From: Pseudoduganella sp. | GTDB taxonomy: Bacteria > Pseudomonadota > Gammaproteobacteria > Burkholderiales > Burkholderiaceae_D | Direction: 5' to 3' | Assembly: GCA_021323265.1 (NCBI GenBank) | Contig: JAJTCO010000007.1 | Location: 1-64,000 of the forward strand | DNA length: 64,000 nt | In this document: in pieces, positions 9,071 to 17,586 of the stretch | Layout: each line of letters starts with the position of its first letter | How positions within the stretch are numbered: position 1 is the stretch's first letter | The notes under the pieces: model-generated | What the model was told of the DNA's origin: nothing | The model's database searches: none | Seen by the model: only the letters and a program-made list of their open reading frames with translations | Translations under genes and position numbers: made by a program

Positions 9071-9639
9071 CCCCTGCCCTGTCCCGCCAGCGCGGCATTA
9101 CGATGATCGAAGTGCTAGTCACCATCGTGATCCTGGCCTTCGGCCTGCTCGGCATTGCCGTCTTCCAGTCCAAGGCCAACCTGGTCTCGATCGAGTCCTA
9201 CCAGCGCGCCCAGGCCGTGATCCTGCTGGACGACATGAGCGCGCGCATGCAGGGCAACCCGGCCAATAGCGGCGCCTACGTGGGCAGCGGCATCGGCACC
9301 GGCGATGCGCAACCCACGGACTGCAGCGGCGTGGCCATGGGTGCCGCGCGCGACGTGTGCGAGTGGAGCAATGCCTTGAAGGGCGCCGCCGAAGTGGACA
9401 AGAGCAATGCCCAGGTGGGGGCCATGATCGGCGCCCGCGGCTGCATCACCCAGTTGCAGGCGCCCAACAACGCGGCCGGCGTCTGCACGCCCGGCATCTA
9501 CGAAGTCTCGGTGGCCTGGCAAGGCTTGCACACCACCCAGGCGCCAGCCCTGGCTTGCGGCAAGGACCAGTATGGCGACGACAAGTACCGCCGCCTGCTT
9601 GCCAGCCAGATCATGATTCCTCAACTGAACTGCAATTGA
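9064..9639 (+). CDS. pilV: type IV pilus minor pilin PilV
   Basis: A 191-aa minor pilin with processing site QRG/ITMIEVLVTIVILAFG, in which the first mature residue is Ile instead of the usual Phe. It continues with LLGIAVFQSKA, a PilV signature, and LLDDMSARMQGN. Several cysteines in the C-terminal half may form disulfides. It overlaps fimT and is nine bases before pilW. Confidence 0.87.
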   Translation: MLTPALSRQRGITMIEVLVTIVILAFGLLGIAVFQSKANLVSIESYQRAQAVILLDDMSARMQGNPANSGAYVGSGIGTGDAQPTDCSGVAMGAARDVCEWSNALKGAAEVDKSNAQVGAMIGARGCITQLQAPNNAAGVCTPGIYEVSVAWQGLHTTQAPALACGKDQYGDDKYRRLLASQIMIPQLNCN

Positions 9640-9648
9640 GGAGCCCCC

Positions 9649-10704
9649 ATGCCTCCCATCATTTCACGCCAGCAAGGCTTTACCCTGATCGAGCTGATGG
9701 TGGCCATTGCCATCGGCCTGCTCATGCTCGCTGGCCTGTCCAGCCTCTTCCTGGGGAACAACCAGGCGCAGATGGACATCGAACGCGCCAACCGCCAGGT
9801 GGAAAACGGCCGCTACGCCATGCAGTTGATGACGGGCGACGTGCGCAATGCCGGCTTCTACGCCGAGTTCGACCCGGCCATCCTGCCGGCGCCGGCGGCG
9901 CCGCCCAACCCCTGCTCCACCGTCATCGCCGATATCGGCAGTGCCATTGCCCTGCCGGTGCAAGGCTATGACGACAGCAATCCGATCGGCTGCCTGAGCG
10001 ACGTCAAGGCCAACACCGACATCGTCGTGGTGCGCCACACCCATACCTGCGTGGTGGGCGCGGCCGACTGCGATCCTGCCACGGAAGGCGGCCCCTTCTT
10101 CCAGGCTTCGCTGTGCAACAACACCTATGAGCTGGGCTCGGCCGACCTGAGCAGGCATTACCAGGTGTCGGCCGCCGCCACCGGCTTCACCCTGCACCGG
10201 CGCGACTGCGACCTGACCGAAGGCAGCGGCACCCCGGCCGACCTGCGGCGCCTGGTCACCCATATCTATTTCATCGCCAACAACAGCCTGGCCGGCGACG
10301 GCGTCCCCACCTTGAAACGGGCCGAAGTGGTGAGCAAGAACGGCCAGGTGTCGGTGGTGATCGTGCCGCTGGCCGAGGGCATCGAAAACATGCAGGCCGA
10401 GTACGGCATCGACATCAGCAACGACGGCGTGGCCGACCTGTACGCCACCGATGCGGCCACGGCCAACGGCTGCGGCGACAATACCTGCGCCGTGACCAAC
10501 TGGAGCAACGTGGTCGCGCTCAAGCTGCACCTGCTGTCGCGCACCCTGAGCCCCTCGATGACCCACGTCGATACCAAGTCCTACGTGCTGGGCATGGGCG
10601 CGGACGGCAAGCCCAACGTCATCCCGGCCGCCAAGGACAAGTACAAGCGCCACGTCTTCACCTCGCTGATCGGCCTGCCTAACGTGGCCGGAAGGAAAAC
10701 CTGA
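9649..10704 (+). CDS. pilW: type IV pilus assembly protein PilW
   Basis: A 351-aa minor pilin. The prepilin site is QQG/FTLIELMVAIAIG, and the following NGRYAMQLMTGDVRNAGFY segment is the conserved PilW region. The body is long and Cys-containing, as in the PilW family, where it joins the pilus tip complex with PilX and PilY1. The gene has an AGGAG-type site and its last base overlaps the start codon of pilX, consistent with translational coupling. Confidence 0.88.
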   Translation: MPPIISRQQGFTLIELMVAIAIGLLMLAGLSSLFLGNNQAQMDIERANRQVENGRYAMQLMTGDVRNAGFYAEFDPAILPAPAAPPNPCSTVIADIGSAIALPVQGYDDSNPIGCLSDVKANTDIVVVRHTHTCVVGAADCDPATEGGPFFQASLCNNTYELGSADLSRHYQVSAAATGFTLHRRDCDLTEGSGTPADLRRLVTHIYFIANNSLAGDGVPTLKRAEVVSKNGQVSVVIVPLAEGIENMQAEYGIDISNDGVADLYATDAATANGCGDNTCAVTNWSNVVALKLHLLSRTLSPSMTHVDTKSYVLGMGADGKPNVIPAAKDKYKRHVFTSLIGLPNVAGRKT

Positions 10705-11276
10705 TGAGATCCCCTGTCCTCCAGCGGCAGCGCGGCATGACCCTGTTCGTGGCATTGGTCATGCTGATTTTGATCACCCTGCTGGCCATGAGCACCTTCA
10801 ACCTGGGCAAGTCCAGCGTCCAAGTGGTGAACAATATGCAGAACCGCGACGAAGGCATCGCCGCCAGCCGCCGCGTGCTCGACGAAGCCATGTCCAGCAC
10901 GCGCTTTTCCGACACGCCGGAAGATGCGCTGGCCGGGCCTTGCGTCAACAGTAACCAGCGCTGCCATGACATCAATGGCGACGGCGCGATCGACATCGTG
11001 ACCACGCTCAGCAAGCCCGCCTGCGTCAAGGTGCGCAGCATCAAGACCAATGAGCTCGACCTGGCGGTGGAAGAAGACCGCGGCTGCAGCGTGGGCACGC
11101 CGCAAACCTTCGGCATGGCCGGCTCTTCCGCCCAGACCGGCAATTCCATGTGCGCCGACAGTACCTGGGAATTGCTGGCCACCAGCGAAGACCAGCAAGT
11201 CCAGTCCAAAGTAGAAGTCGTGCAAGGCGTCGGCCTGCGCATCTCGTCCGACAACGTCGATACCAGCTGCAAGTGA
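10704..11276 (+). CDS. pilX: type IV pilus assembly protein PilX
   Basis: A 190-aa minor pilin-like protein. It has a QRG/MTLFVALVMLILITLLAM transmembrane segment, in which the Glu(+5) of true pilins is replaced by a hydrophobic residue, as is usual for PilX. The body is cysteine-containing. Its place between pilW and pilY1 supports the call, as the PilX N-terminal helix is otherwise not very diagnostic. Confidence 0.85.
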   Translation: MRSPVLQRQRGMTLFVALVMLILITLLAMSTFNLGKSSVQVVNNMQNRDEGIAASRRVLDEAMSSTRFSDTPEDALAGPCVNSNQRCHDINGDGAIDIVTTLSKPACVKVRSIKTNELDLAVEEDRGCSVGTPQTFGMAGSSAQTGNSMCADSTWELLATSEDQQVQSKVEVVQGVGLRISSDNVDTSCK

Positions 11277-11302
11277 ATCTCCCCCTCCATTGAGAGCCAG
11301 CC

Positions 11303-14300
11303 ATGCCAACCAAGCTTCTTACTACCCTGGCCGCCAGCCTCGGCGCATGCGCCGCCCTGTTGTCACTCCCGGCTGGCGCTGACGACATCGACATCTTCAC
11401 CGGTGCCTCGGCCGGCACCTCGATCAATCCGCGCATCCTGATCGTGCTGGACAATACGTCCAACTGGTCGCGCGAAGCGCAGAAATGGCCCGACGCCACC
11501 CAGGGCCAGGCCGAGGCGCGCGCCATCAAGGCCGCGATCGCCAGCCTGAACGAAAAAGTCAACGTGGGCCTGATGGAATTCGTCACCGAAGGCAGCGCCA
11601 ACGACAATGGCGGCTACGTGCGCTACCACGTGCAGCCGATGACCAGCGCCGCGCGCAGCACCTTCAACAGCCACCTGGACACGATTGACGCCAACATCAA
11701 CAAGCCGATCGAGAAGCGCAATTCGGGCACGATGTACGGCAACCTGATGTACGACATCTACAATTACCTGGGCGGGCGCAACAGCCATTCGCCGGCCGCC
11801 ACGCCGGCCACCCGCGCCGACGAGAATGCCTACACCAGCAAATGGGCCACCTTCAAGTCGCCCCTGAGCGACGATGCCAGTTGCGCCAAGACCATCGTCA
11901 TCTTCGTCACCAACCCGGACCAGAGCGGCCCGACCAAGGACGACGCCGCCAACACGGCCCAGCTCAAGGCGCTGGGCGGCAACACCTCCCAGCTGGGCTT
12001 GCCGAACTTCACCAGCAGCACGGTGAAGAACACCACCACGCTGGGCCAGACCGCCGTCTGCTATTCCAGCGCCACCGCCGCCCGTGCCGAACTGCTGAAG
12101 GCGCCGTGGCCGACCACCTGCGCCGCCTACACCGACGGCTGCGCCATCGGCTCGCCCCTGAACGACGGCAGCATGACCTGCCCGTCCGGCCAGGCATCCT
12201 ACGCCATCAACGGCACCAATACCGAAGTGACCAACGTGGCCACCACCGGCACCACGATCGACGGCAATCCCTTCAACGCCGACGAATGGGCGCGCTTCAT
12301 GCACGACAAGGGCGTGCCGATCCCGGCCAGCACCCTCAAGTCCAAGGTGGTGTTCTATACCATCGACGTCTACAACAAGCAGCAGAACGTCGAGCACACC
12401 AAGCTCATGCTGAGCATGGCCAACGTCGGCGGCGGCAAGTACTTCGCGGCCAAGAGCCAGCAAGCGATCCTCGATGCGCTGAACCAGATCATCGGCGAAG
12501 TGCTGGCGGTCAATTCCACTTTCGCGTCGACCTCGCTGCCGGTGAACGCGACCAACCGCTCGCAAAACCAGAACCAGGTCTTCATCGGCATGTTCCGCCC
12601 GGATCCGGACGCCAAGCCGCGCTGGTTCGGCAACCTGAAACGCTACCAATTGGTGGTGCAGGGCGCGGACGTCAAGCTGGGCGACATCAACGGCAACCTG
12701 GCGGTCAACAACAATACCGGTTTCGTCACCGATTGCGCCGTCAGCTGGTGGACCAGCGACAATGGCCCATACTGGGACAAGCTAGGCATCAATCCCGATC
12801 CGGCCGGCGCCTGCAGCGGCAAGGACCCGTATTCCGACTCCCCGGACGGCCCGCTGGTGGAAAAAGGCGCGGTGGCGCAGGTTCTGCGCAACGGCAACAG
12901 TCCGACCGCCACCAGCACCACCCCCACCTACGCGGTTAACCGCAAGCTGTACACGCGCGCCGTCGGCGGCAGCACCCTGGTCGACTTCAACGCCACCAAT
13001 AGCGGCCTGACGGCCGACCTGGTGAGCTTCATCCAGGGCGCCGACGTCAACAACGAGCGCAACCTGGGCGAAACCAACAAGACCCGTCCGTCCATCCACG
13101 GCGACGTGATCCACTCGCGCCCGCTGCCCATCAACTTTGGCGGCAGCAAGGGCGTGGTGGTGTTCTACGGCGCCAACGACGGCTACTTCCGCGCCGTGGA
13201 AGCCAATACCGGCAAGGAACTGTGGGCCTTCATCGCGCCGGAATTCTTCAGCCGCCTGAAGCGCCTGAAGGACCAGACACCGCTGGTGAACTACCCCAAC
13301 GTCGCCGGCCCGGGCGACGTGGCGGCCGTCGGCACCCAGAAGGACTACTTCTTCGACGGCTCCCCCGGCGTCTACCAGACCATCGACAACAGCGCCGTGT
13401 GGGTCTTCCCCACCATGCGCCGCGGCGGACGCATGGTCTACGGCCTGGACGTGACCAACCTCGATCAGCCCCGCATGATGTGGGCGGCCGGCTGCCCGAA
13501 CCTGAGCAACGATTCCGATTGCACGGACGGCATGGAAGACATCGGCCAGACCTGGTCCACGCCATCGGTCGCCTTCATCAAGGGTTTTTCGCGCACCGAT
13601 CCCGTGATCGTCATGGGCGGCGGCTACGACAACTGCGAAGACGCCAATACCGGCGCCCCCACCTGCACCAGCGGCAAGGGCGGCTATGTCTACGTCCTGA
13701 ATGCAGCGACCGGCGCCAAGCTGGCCAGCTTCAAGACCAAGCGTTCCGTGGCGGGCGACATTTCCATGGTCGACATCGACGGCGACGGCATGCCCGACTA
13801 TGCCTACGCGGCCGACCTGGGCGGCAATGTCTACCGCATCGACTTCATCGACAGCCCGGCCACCAAGAACGGCCTGGCCGCCTCGGCTTGGCAGATGTAC
13901 CGCGTGGCCTACACCAACCAGGCCACCAGCCCGCGCAAGTTCATGTTCAGCCCGGCGCTCCTGTACAGCAAGGGCTACGTCTACCTGGCCCTGGGCAGCG
14001 GCGACCGCGAGCATCCGCTGTCCTGGCAGTACCCGTACGAATCGGTGAAGAACCGCTTCTATGTGGCGCTGGACAACCTGAGCCTCAAGCCCGACGACAC
14101 GGCCAGCCTCAACCTCGATACGGTGCTGACCGACAGTTCGGAGCCGACCACCTGCAACTCGCCCAATGCCCTGCCCAACGGCAGTAGCAAAGGCTGGTTC
14201 ATGGAGCTGGCCAAGGGCGAACAGGTCGTGACCTCGGCCCTGATCGTCAGCGGCACCGTCATGTTCAGCACCAACCGCCCCATCGTGGGCAGCAGCGCCA

Positions 14301-14602
14301 GCTGCGCCACGGCGCTGGGCGAAGCGCGCGGCTACATCGTCAACCTGTTCAATGCTTCCGGTGCGGTCGATGAGAACGGCTTCTGCGGCGGCAGCCGTTC
14401 CTCGGTCTTCTCGGGCGGCGGCCTGCCGCCGTCGCCGGTGCTGGCCAGCGGCGTGCCGGTCAAGCTGTCCGACGGCACCTACCGCCACCGCTCGGTGGTC
14501 ATCGGTTCCGGCAAGACACCGTCGGCAATCGAAGCGGCGCCGGCCAGCCCGCCCGTCAAGTCCACGCGCAAGCGCAAATACACGTACGTGAAGGGCCAGT
14601 AA
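11303..14602 (+). CDS. pilY1: type IV pilus tip adhesin PilY1
   Basis: A secreted pilus-tip protein of 1099 aa that primes pilus assembly and can mediate adhesion and surface sensing. A signal peptide ends near residue 26 (LSLPAGADD). A von Willebrand A-like region follows with a modified MIDAS-type motif, ILIVLDNTSNWS. The C-terminal half (about 600-1000) is the PilY1 beta-propeller, including YGANDGYFRAV and a calcium-loop-like DIDGDGMPDYAYAADLGG. The extreme C-terminus is basic (RKRKYTYVKGQ). The five minor pilin genes lie immediately upstream in one operon. Confidence 0.93.
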   Translation: MPTKLLTTLAASLGACAALLSLPAGADDIDIFTGASAGTSINPRILIVLDNTSNWSREAQKWPDATQGQAEARAIKAAIASLNEKVNVGLMEFVTEGSANDNGGYVRYHVQPMTSAARSTFNSHLDTIDANINKPIEKRNSGTMYGNLMYDIYNYLGGRNSHSPAATPATRADENAYTSKWATFKSPLSDDASCAKTIVIFVTNPDQSGPTKDDAANTAQLKALGGNTSQLGLPNFTSSTVKNTTTLGQTAVCYSSATAARAELLKAPWPTTCAAYTDGCAIGSPLNDGSMTCPSGQASYAINGTNTEVTNVATTGTTIDGNPFNADEWARFMHDKGVPIPASTLKSKVVFYTIDVYNKQQNVEHTKLMLSMANVGGGKYFAAKSQQAILDALNQIIGEVLAVNSTFASTSLPVNATNRSQNQNQVFIGMFRPDPDAKPRWFGNLKRYQLVVQGADVKLGDINGNLAVNNNTGFVTDCAVSWWTSDNGPYWDKLGINPDPAGACSGKDPYSDSPDGPLVEKGAVAQVLRNGNSPTATSTTPTYAVNRKLYTRAVGGSTLVDFNATNSGLTADLVSFIQGADVNNERNLGETNKTRPSIHGDVIHSRPLPINFGGSKGVVVFYGANDGYFRAVEANTGKELWAFIAPEFFSRLKRLKDQTPLVNYPNVAGPGDVAAVGTQKDYFFDGSPGVYQTIDNSAVWVFPTMRRGGRMVYGLDVTNLDQPRMMWAAGCPNLSNDSDCTDGMEDIGQTWSTPSVAFIKGFSRTDPVIVMGGGYDNCEDANTGAPTCTSGKGGYVYVLNAATGAKLASFKTKRSVAGDISMVDIDGDGMPDYAYAADLGGNVYRIDFIDSPATKNGLAASAWQMYRVAYTNQATSPRKFMFSPALLYSKGYVYLALGSGDREHPLSWQYPYESVKNRFYVALDNLSLKPDDTASLNLDTVLTDSSEPTTCNSPNALPNGSSKGWFMELAKGEQVVTSALIVSGTVMFSTNRPIVGSSASCATALGEARGYIVNLFNASGAVDENGFCGGSRSSVFSGGGLPPSPVLASGVPVKLSDGTYRHRSVVIGSGKTPSAIEAAPASPPVKSTRKRKYTYVKGQ

Positions 14603-14607
14603 GAAAA

Positions 14608-14629
14608 AGGGGACGCCGCGGCGTCCCCT
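14608..14629. terminator. bidirectional rho-independent terminator
   Basis: A perfect 22-base palindrome (AGGGGACGCCG and its complement) lies between the convergent pilY1 and CoA-transferase genes. On the minus strand the stem is followed by TTTTTCTT, so it terminates the scoAB transcript best; on the plus strand only TGTGTTT follows. Confidence 0.82.
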
Positions 14630-14649
14630 GTGTTTATGCGGCGCGGCGC

Positions 14650-15294
14650 TTACGCGAACGACAGCTCCACGCCCGAGGCGGCGGCAATCTGTTCGCGCGT
14701 CACGCCCGGCGCCAGTTCCGTCACGCGGATGCCGGTCGCGGTCACTTCCATCACGCCCAGGTCGGTGATGATCATGTCCACCACGCCCACGCCGGTCAGC
14801 GGCAGGTCGCACTTCTTCAGCAGCTTGTGCGAGACCGAGCCATCCTTACCGGTGGCCACGTGCTCCATCAGCACCACGACCTTCTTGACGCCGGCCACCA
14901 GGTCCATGGCGCCCCCCATGCCCTTCACCATCTTGCCAGGGATCATCCAGTTGGCCAGGTCGCCATGTTCGGACACCTGCATCGCGCCCAGGATCGCCAG
15001 GTTGATCTTGCCGCCGCGGATCATGGCGAACGAGTCGGCCGAACTGAAGTAGGCAGCGCCCGGCAGCGCCGTCACGGTCTGCTTGCCGGCGTTGATCAGG
15101 TCGGCATCCACTTCCGCTTCGCTCGGGAAGGGACCGATGCCCAGCAAGCCGTTTTCCGATTGCAGGAACACTTCCATGTCCTGCGGCACATAGTTGGCCA
15201 CCAGGGTCGGCAAGCCGATGCCCAGGTTCACGTAGTAGCCGTCCTGCAGCTCTTGCGCCGCGCGCGCGGCCATTTCATCACGGGTCCATGCCAT
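14650..15294 (-). CDS. scoB: 3-oxoacid CoA-transferase subunit B
   Basis: The beta subunit of a family I CoA transferase, moving CoA between succinyl-CoA and acetoacetate or a similar 3-oxoacid. The catalytic glutamate lies in the SENGLLG motif near residue 47, preceded by [13 protein letters not shown]. The length of 214 aa is normal. It follows subunit A with a 12-base gap and ends at the bidirectional terminator. AtoA-type assignments are possible; the sequence alone does not separate acetoacetate from other 3-oxoacids. Confidence 0.9.
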   Translation of the reverse strand: MAWTRDEMAARAAQELQDGYYVNLGIGLPTLVANYVPQDMEVFLQSENGLLGIGPFPSEAEVDADLINAGKQTVTALPGAAYFSSADSFAMIRGGKINLAILGAMQVSEHGDLANWMIPGKMVKGMGGAMDLVAGVKKVVVLMEHVATGKDGSVSHKLLKKCDLPLTGVGVVDMIITDLGVMEVTATGIRVTELAPGVTREQIAAASGVELSFA

Positions 15295-15306
15295 GTTCTA
15301 GTCTCC

Positions 15307-16005
15307 TCAATTGGCACGCACGGTGCGCTGTTCGATGCGTTTTTCCGGATGGGCGTTGAGCACGATCCGGTTCACGTAGATGCCCGGCAGGTGCACCGCG
15401 TCCGGGTCGATGGCGCCCACTTCCACGATCTCTTCCACTTCCACCACGCACACCTTGCCGGCGGCGGCCACGTTCGGGTTGAAGTTGCGCGAAGTCTTGC
15501 GGAACACCAGGTTGCCGCTCTTGTCGGCCTTCCAGGCCTTGACCAGGGCGACGTCGGCCACCAGGGAGCGCTCCATCACGTACTGTTCGCCGTCGAATTC
15601 ACGGATTTCCTTGCCGTCGGCCACGATCGTGCCCACGCCGGTCTTGGTGAAGAAGGCCGGAATGCCGGCGCCGCCGGCGCGCAGCTTCTCGGCCAGGGTG
15701 CCTTGCGGGGTGAATTCCAGCTCCAGCTCACCGGCCAGGAACTGGCGCGCGAATTCCTTGTTCTCGCCCACGTAGGAAGAGATCATTTTCTTGATCTGGC
15801 GCGTTTCCAGCAACTGCCCCAGGCCGAAGCCATCCACGCCGGCGTTGTTGGAAATGGCGGTCAGGCCCGTCACGCCGGAATCGCGCAGGGCCGCGATCAG
15901 CGCCTCGGGAATGCCGCACAGGCCAAATCCGCCCACGGCAATGGTTTGGCCGTCGGCCACGATGCCGGCCAGGGCGGCCTTGGCATCCGGGTAAATCTTG
16001 TTCAT
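15307..16005 (-). CDS. scoA: 3-oxoacid CoA-transferase subunit A
   Basis: The alpha subunit, 232 aa, partner of the downstream subunit B. The glycine-rich CoA-binding signature VGGFGLCGIPE lies near residue 25, followed by SNNAGVDGFGLG and GGAGIPAFFT. The ATG at 16005 is preceded by AAGGAGAC, a strong ribosome binding site, whereas an upstream start at 16062 would add a non-conserved leader. It is divergent from a PAS-LuxR regulator gene that may control it. Confidence 0.9.
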   Translation of the reverse strand: MNKIYPDAKAALAGIVADGQTIAVGGFGLCGIPEALIAALRDSGVTGLTAISNNAGVDGFGLGQLLETRQIKKMISSYVGENKEFARQFLAGELELEFTPQGTLAEKLRAGGAGIPAFFTKTGVGTIVADGKEIREFDGEQYVMERSLVADVALVKAWKADKSGNLVFRKTSRNFNPNVAAAGKVCVVEVEEIVEVGAIDPDAVHLPGIYVNRIVLNAHPEKRIEQRTVRAN

Positions 16006-16087
16006 TCTGTCTCCTTGCTTATTAGACCAGGTGGGGTTTGAGGATAGAATACAGGCCGACAAACTTCAATACCGTAGAACTACCGCA

Positions 16088-16636
16088 ATGCCCATCGACT
16101 TCGCCTCCATCTTCCAGCACGCTCCGGTGGGCATGTGCGTCTCCGACAACCGTGTGATCCAGGCCAGCAACGACGCCCTGGGCGCCATGTTCGGCTATGC
16201 GCCGGCCGACCTGGACGGGCAATCGTTCCAGGTGCTGTACCCGACCCAGGACGAATACCTGCGCACGGGCGACCGCATCATCCCCATCATGAATGCCAAG
16301 GGACGCTATTCGGACGAGCGTATCATGCGCCGCGCAAGCGGCGAGCTGTTCTGGTGCCATGTGACGGGGCGTGCGCTCGACCCGGCCCAGCCCCTGGGCG
16401 CCGGCATCTGGACGTTCGAGGATGTGTCGGAACAGCGCCCGGTCTCGGCCGCCCTCACCCCGCGCGAGCGGGAAATCGCCGCCCTGCTGGTGGAAGGCAA
16501 GACCAGCAAGCTGATCGCGCGCGACGCAGGCTTGTCGCCGCGCACGGTGGAAATGCACCGCGCGCGCCTGATGCGCAAGTTCGGCGCCGCGACGGCGACC
16601 GAATTGGTGCAGAAACTGATGGGCGTGGCGCGCTAG
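16088..16636 (+). CDS. PAS domain-LuxR-type HTH transcriptional regulator
   Basis: A 182-aa regulator. Residues 1-120 form a PAS domain (FQHAPVGMCVSDNRVIQASNDALGAM) and residues 120-180 a FixJ/LuxR-type helix-turn-helix (LTPREREIAALLVEGKTSKLIA, then SPRTVEMHRARLM). There is no receiver domain, so it may sense a ligand directly or be constitutive rather than a classical response regulator. It lies divergent to scoAB with an 82-base gap, suggesting control of the CoA transferase. The ATG at 16088 is the first start that keeps the PAS fold intact. Confidence 0.86.
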   Translation: MPIDFASIFQHAPVGMCVSDNRVIQASNDALGAMFGYAPADLDGQSFQVLYPTQDEYLRTGDRIIPIMNAKGRYSDERIMRRASGELFWCHVTGRALDPAQPLGAGIWTFEDVSEQRPVSAALTPREREIAALLVEGKTSKLIARDAGLSPRTVEMHRARLMRKFGAATATELVQKLMGVAR

Positions 16637-16638
16637 GC

Positions 16639-17445
16639 TCAGCCGGCCATCATGCCGTCGTCGGCGGAGATCACGGCGCCGTTGATGAAATGGGCGTCGT
16701 CGCCGGCCAGCAGGAGCAGCAGGCCGTCCAGGTCTTCCGGCCTGCCGGCGCGCTTGCGCGGCAGCATGTCGATGAGTTTCTTGCCCTGGTCGCTGGCGAA
16801 GTAATCCTCGTTGATTTCCGTGGTGATGTAGCCGGGGCAGATGGCATTGGTATTGATGCCGTACTTGCTCCACTCCACCGCCATCGACTTGGTCATGTGC
16901 ACCACACCGGCCTTGCTCATGCAATACACGCCGATCTGCGGCAGCACGCGCAAGCCGGCCACGGACGCAATATTGATGATGCGGTGCTGCTTGCGCGGGT
17001 CGCCCTTGGCGCGCGCGATCATGCGCTTGGCAGTTTCCTGCGCCACGAAGAAGGCGCCGCGCAGGTTGCAATCCATCACGAAGTCATAGTCGTCCGGGCC
17101 GACGTCGAGCAAACGTTGCGTCATTGATACACCGGAATTGTTGACCAGGATATCGATCGGGCCCGCCTCCGTCTCGGCATGGGCGATGGCCGATTTGATG
17201 CTGGCGAAGTCCGTCACATCCAGGGTGACCACGTGCGCCGCGCCGCCGTCGGCTTCGATTTCCGCGCGCAATTCCTTCAGCCGTTCGATGCGGCGCGAGG
17301 CCAGCACCACCTGGCAGCCAGCCTTGGCCAGCACTTTGGCGAAACGCGCGCCCAGGCCGCTGGATGCACCTGTGATCAGGGCAATCTTGCCCTCAAAATT
17401 CACTTCGATCCCCACCGACTGCTCCTCATGATTCCGTTCCGACAT
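16639..17445 (-). CDS. short-chain dehydrogenase/reductase
   Basis: A 268-aa classical SDR. It has the cofactor loop TGASSGLG, an Arg in ASRR that suggests NADP(H) or mixed preference, NNSG, a Ser in NIASVAG, YCMSK as catalytic Tyr/Lys, and the C-terminal GAVISADDGMMAG. It is probably a 3-hydroxyacyl-CoA or fatty-acid-type oxidoreductase given the neighbouring CoA transferase and ETF-QO, but the substrate is not shown. ATG 17445 has AAGGAGG 14 bases upstream; GTG at 17415 has AGGAG at a better distance, so the start may be 30 bases further in. Confidence 0.85.
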   Translation of the reverse strand: MSERNHEEQSVGIEVNFEGKIALITGASSGLGARFAKVLAKAGCQVVLASRRIERLKELRAEIEADGGAAHVVTLDVTDFASIKSAIAHAETEAGPIDILVNNSGVSMTQRLLDVGPDDYDFVMDCNLRGAFFVAQETAKRMIARAKGDPRKQHRIINIASVAGLRVLPQIGVYCMSKAGVVHMTKSMAVEWSKYGINTNAICPGYITTEINEDYFASDQGKKLIDMLPRKRAGRPEDLDGLLLLLAGDDAHFINGAVISADDGMMAG

Positions 17446-17464
17446 GATGACACAAAAAACCTCC

Positions 17465-17488
17465 TTATTAGATTGCCACGTCTAATAA
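17465..17488. promoter_or_regulatory. perfect 8-bp inverted repeat upstream of the SDR gene
   Basis: TTATTAGA and TCTAATAA are separated by eight bases and form a 24-base operator-like dyad in the divergent gap between the SDR and ETF-QO genes. It overlaps the Shine-Dalgarno-like AAGGAGG on the minus strand. Symmetric sites of this size are typical of TetR- or MarR-family repressors; no such gene is adjacent. Confidence 0.55.
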
Positions 17489-17586
17489 TAGCCCTCACAA
17501 TGGCGCCACCGTTGCAATCCCAAGGAAAAAAGAGCACACTCGTTCTATTTCCTGCACCGAATTTTCATCATTCTTACAAAAACACT

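Noticed and set aside
12782-14812. Minus-strand open frame of 676 codons opposite pilY1
   Set aside because: Low-complexity Gly/Ala/Val/His translation running over the pilY1 beta-propeller region and its terminator; typical antisense of GC-rich third positions.
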